Source of the DNA: Caldifarciminota bacterium
Lineage (GTDB): Bacteria; Hydrothermota; Tepidihabitantia; Tepidihabitantales; Tepidihabitantaceae
DNA: 6,869 nucleotides
Assembly: GCA_011049385.1 (NCBI GenBank)
Contig: DSBX01000097.1
Coordinates: forward strand, 1-6,869
Direction of reading: 5' to 3'
The notes under the pieces were generated by a model that searched no databases, was not told where the DNA came from, and saw only the letters and a list, made by a program, of their open reading frames with translations. Every line of letters begins with the position of its first letter. Position 1 is the first letter of the stretch. The translations under genes were made by a program, and so were the position numbers. Shown piece by piece: positions 5,923 through 6,869 of the stretch.

Positions 5923-5958
5923 GGCAGGGTCCGGGGACGATAACGGCACGGCAGGGTC
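5923..5958. repeat. 9-bp direct repeat in the aminotransferase leader
   Basis: GGCAGGGTC occurs at 5923-5931 and 5950-5958, 27 bases apart start to start, within the predicted 5' leader and just upstream of the ribosome binding site. It might be a pair of binding half-sites or chance in GC-rich DNA. Confidence 0.35.
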
Positions 5959-5963
5959 GGTCC

Positions 5964-5971
5964 AAGGAGGT
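5964..5971 (+). promoter_or_regulatory. Strong ribosome binding site deciding a GTG start
   Basis: AAGGAGGT is a full anti-16S complement, with GTG at 5975. It fixes the GTG as start, because the protein then begins HKKLFIPGPTEV, where the PGPTEV motif of this family normally lies within the first 10-15 residues. Confidence 0.8.
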
Positions 5972-5974
5972 TCT

Positions 5975-6869
5975 GTGCACAAGAAGCTGTTCATCCCGGG
6001 ACCGACAGAGGTCCGGGAGGAAGTACTCAAGGCCCAGGCCAACTGGATGATTGGCCACCGCTCGAAGGACTTCGGCGAACTCTACCATCGCTGTGTCACC
6101 AAGACCGCCCAGGTGCTGGACACGAAGCATCACGTGATGTGGTTCACCTCTTCGGGGACCGGGACGATGGAAGGCGCATTGCGCAATACCGTGACCGGCA
6201 AGGTCTTGCATACCGTCAACGGCGCGTTCAGTTCCCGTTGGTACAAGATCTCGCAGGCCTGCGGCAAGGACGCGGCGAAGATTGACGTGGAGTGGGGCAA
6301 GGCGGTCCAGCCGGAGATGATTGACGCCGAACTCGCCAAGGGCGGCTACCAGGCCATCACCCTGACCCAGAACGAGACGTCAACCGGCGTGCGTGTGCCG
6401 ATCGAAGAAATCGCCAGGATGATGCAGGAGAAGTATCCCGATATCCTCATCCTCGTTGATGCGGTGTCCGGGCTGATGGGCGACTGGTTCGAGATTGACA
6501 AGCTGGGCCTGGATGTGGTCGTGGCCTCGTCCCAGAAGGCGGTGGCCCTGCCGCCCGGGCTGGCGGTCGCGATCGTGTCCCAGCGCGCGCTCGATAAGTG
6601 CCGCACCGTTACCGACCGCGGCTACTATTTCGACTACGACGCGATGCTCAAGCGCTACGACAAGGACCACCAGACGCCGACGACGCCGGCGATCTCGCTC
6701 TTCTGGGCGCTCGACGTCCAACTTGACGCGATGCTCAAGGAGACGATGCCCGGCCGCTACCGCCGTCACGTTGAGATGGCCGAGTACACCCGCGGCTGGG
6801 TGCAGAAGCACTTCGCGCTCTTCCCCGAGCCCGGGTTCGAGTCGGTGACGTTGACGACCGCCACCAACA
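5975..6869 (+). CDS. Class V PLP-dependent aminotransferase (serine-pyruvate / alanine-glyoxylate type), partial
   Basis: The first 298 residues of a fold-type I, class V aminotransferase; the 3' end is cut by the window (family members are about 360-400 residues). These enzymes exchange amino groups between serine, alanine or aspartate and glyoxylate or pyruvate. Seen: IPGPTEV (7-13), HRSKDF near 29, FTSSGTGTMEGAL (57-69) forming the phosphate-binding turn, TLTQNETSTGV (129-139), LVDAVSGLMGDW (160-171) with Asp162 expected to contact the PLP ring nitrogen, and ASSQKAVALPPGLA (184-197) with Lys188 as the Schiff-base lysine. The exact substrate cannot be read from sequence. It is divergent from the methylmalonyl-CoA operon, with its own promoter, a leader of about 97 bases and a strong ribosome binding site. 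The GTG start is well supported. Confidence 0.9.
   Translation, partial: MHKKLFIPGPTEVREEVLKAQANWMIGHRSKDFGELYHRCVTKTAQVLDTKHHVMWFTSSGTGTMEGALRNTVTGKVLHTVNGAFSSRWYKISQACGKDAAKIDVEWGKAVQPEMIDAELAKGGYQAITLTQNETSTGVRVPIEEIARMMQEKYPDILILVDAVSGLMGDWFEIDKLGLDVVVASSQKAVALPPGLAVAIVSQRALDKCRTVTDRGYYFDYDAMLKRYDKDHQTPTTPAISLFWALDVQLDAMLKETMPGRYRRHVEMAEYTRGWVQKHFALFPEPGFESVTLTTATN

Noticed and set aside
6346..6811. Minus-strand open frames opposite the aminotransferase gene
   Set aside because: They are shadows of a clear class V aminotransferase with intact PLP motifs on the plus strand.

Overview
The window is GC-rich bacterial DNA with compact genes, GC-ending codons, sigma70-like promoters and Shine-Dalgarno sites. 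No rRNA, tRNA, CRISPR array or transposase gene was seen. I cannot assign a phylum from the sequence; an uncultivated, possibly anaerobic or fermentative bacterium would fit the gene content.

Layout, left to right. (1) Positions 1-188 hold no supportable gene except, near the end, a promoter and ribosome binding site for the next pair. (2) Positions 189-622, plus strand: a HicB/HicA type II toxin-antitoxin pair, antitoxin first, overlapping by one base. (3) Positions 5779 down to 636, minus strand: a four-gene operon-like run reading carboxyltransferase (propionyl-CoA carboxylase beta or methylmalonyl-CoA decarboxylase alpha type), methylmalonyl-CoA mutase large subunit, methylmalonyl-CoA epimerase, and a LarA-family nickel-dependent hydroxyacid racemase whose reading frame is broken by a one-base shift near 1295. 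Its 3' end lies 13 bases from the 3' end of hicA, tail to tail. (4) Positions 5780-5974: a divergent intergenic region with two back-to-back sigma70-like promoters. (5) Position 5975 to the right edge, plus strand: a class V PLP-dependent aminotransferase, cut by the window end.

The first three operon genes form a methylmalonyl-CoA module. The carboxyltransferase links propionyl-CoA with (S)-methylmalonyl-CoA, the epimerase converts S to R, and the mutase converts (R)-methylmalonyl-CoA to succinyl-CoA. The direction of flux (propionate use, or propionate production from succinate) cannot be decided here. The biotin carboxylase or membrane decarboxylase parts, the biotin carrier and the mutase's B12-binding subunit are all absent from the window. 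LarA downstream suggests that 2-hydroxyacid (for example lactate) isomer use is coupled to this pathway; this is inference from position only.

The least explained DNA is the 234-base spacer between the mutase and epimerase genes (2291-2524). It holds an imperfect inverted repeat at its two ends, a three-unit 10-bp repeat, a perfect 11-bp palindrome and an 8-bp direct repeat next to the epimerase ribosome binding site. I did not find clear evidence of an entirely new multi-gene system.
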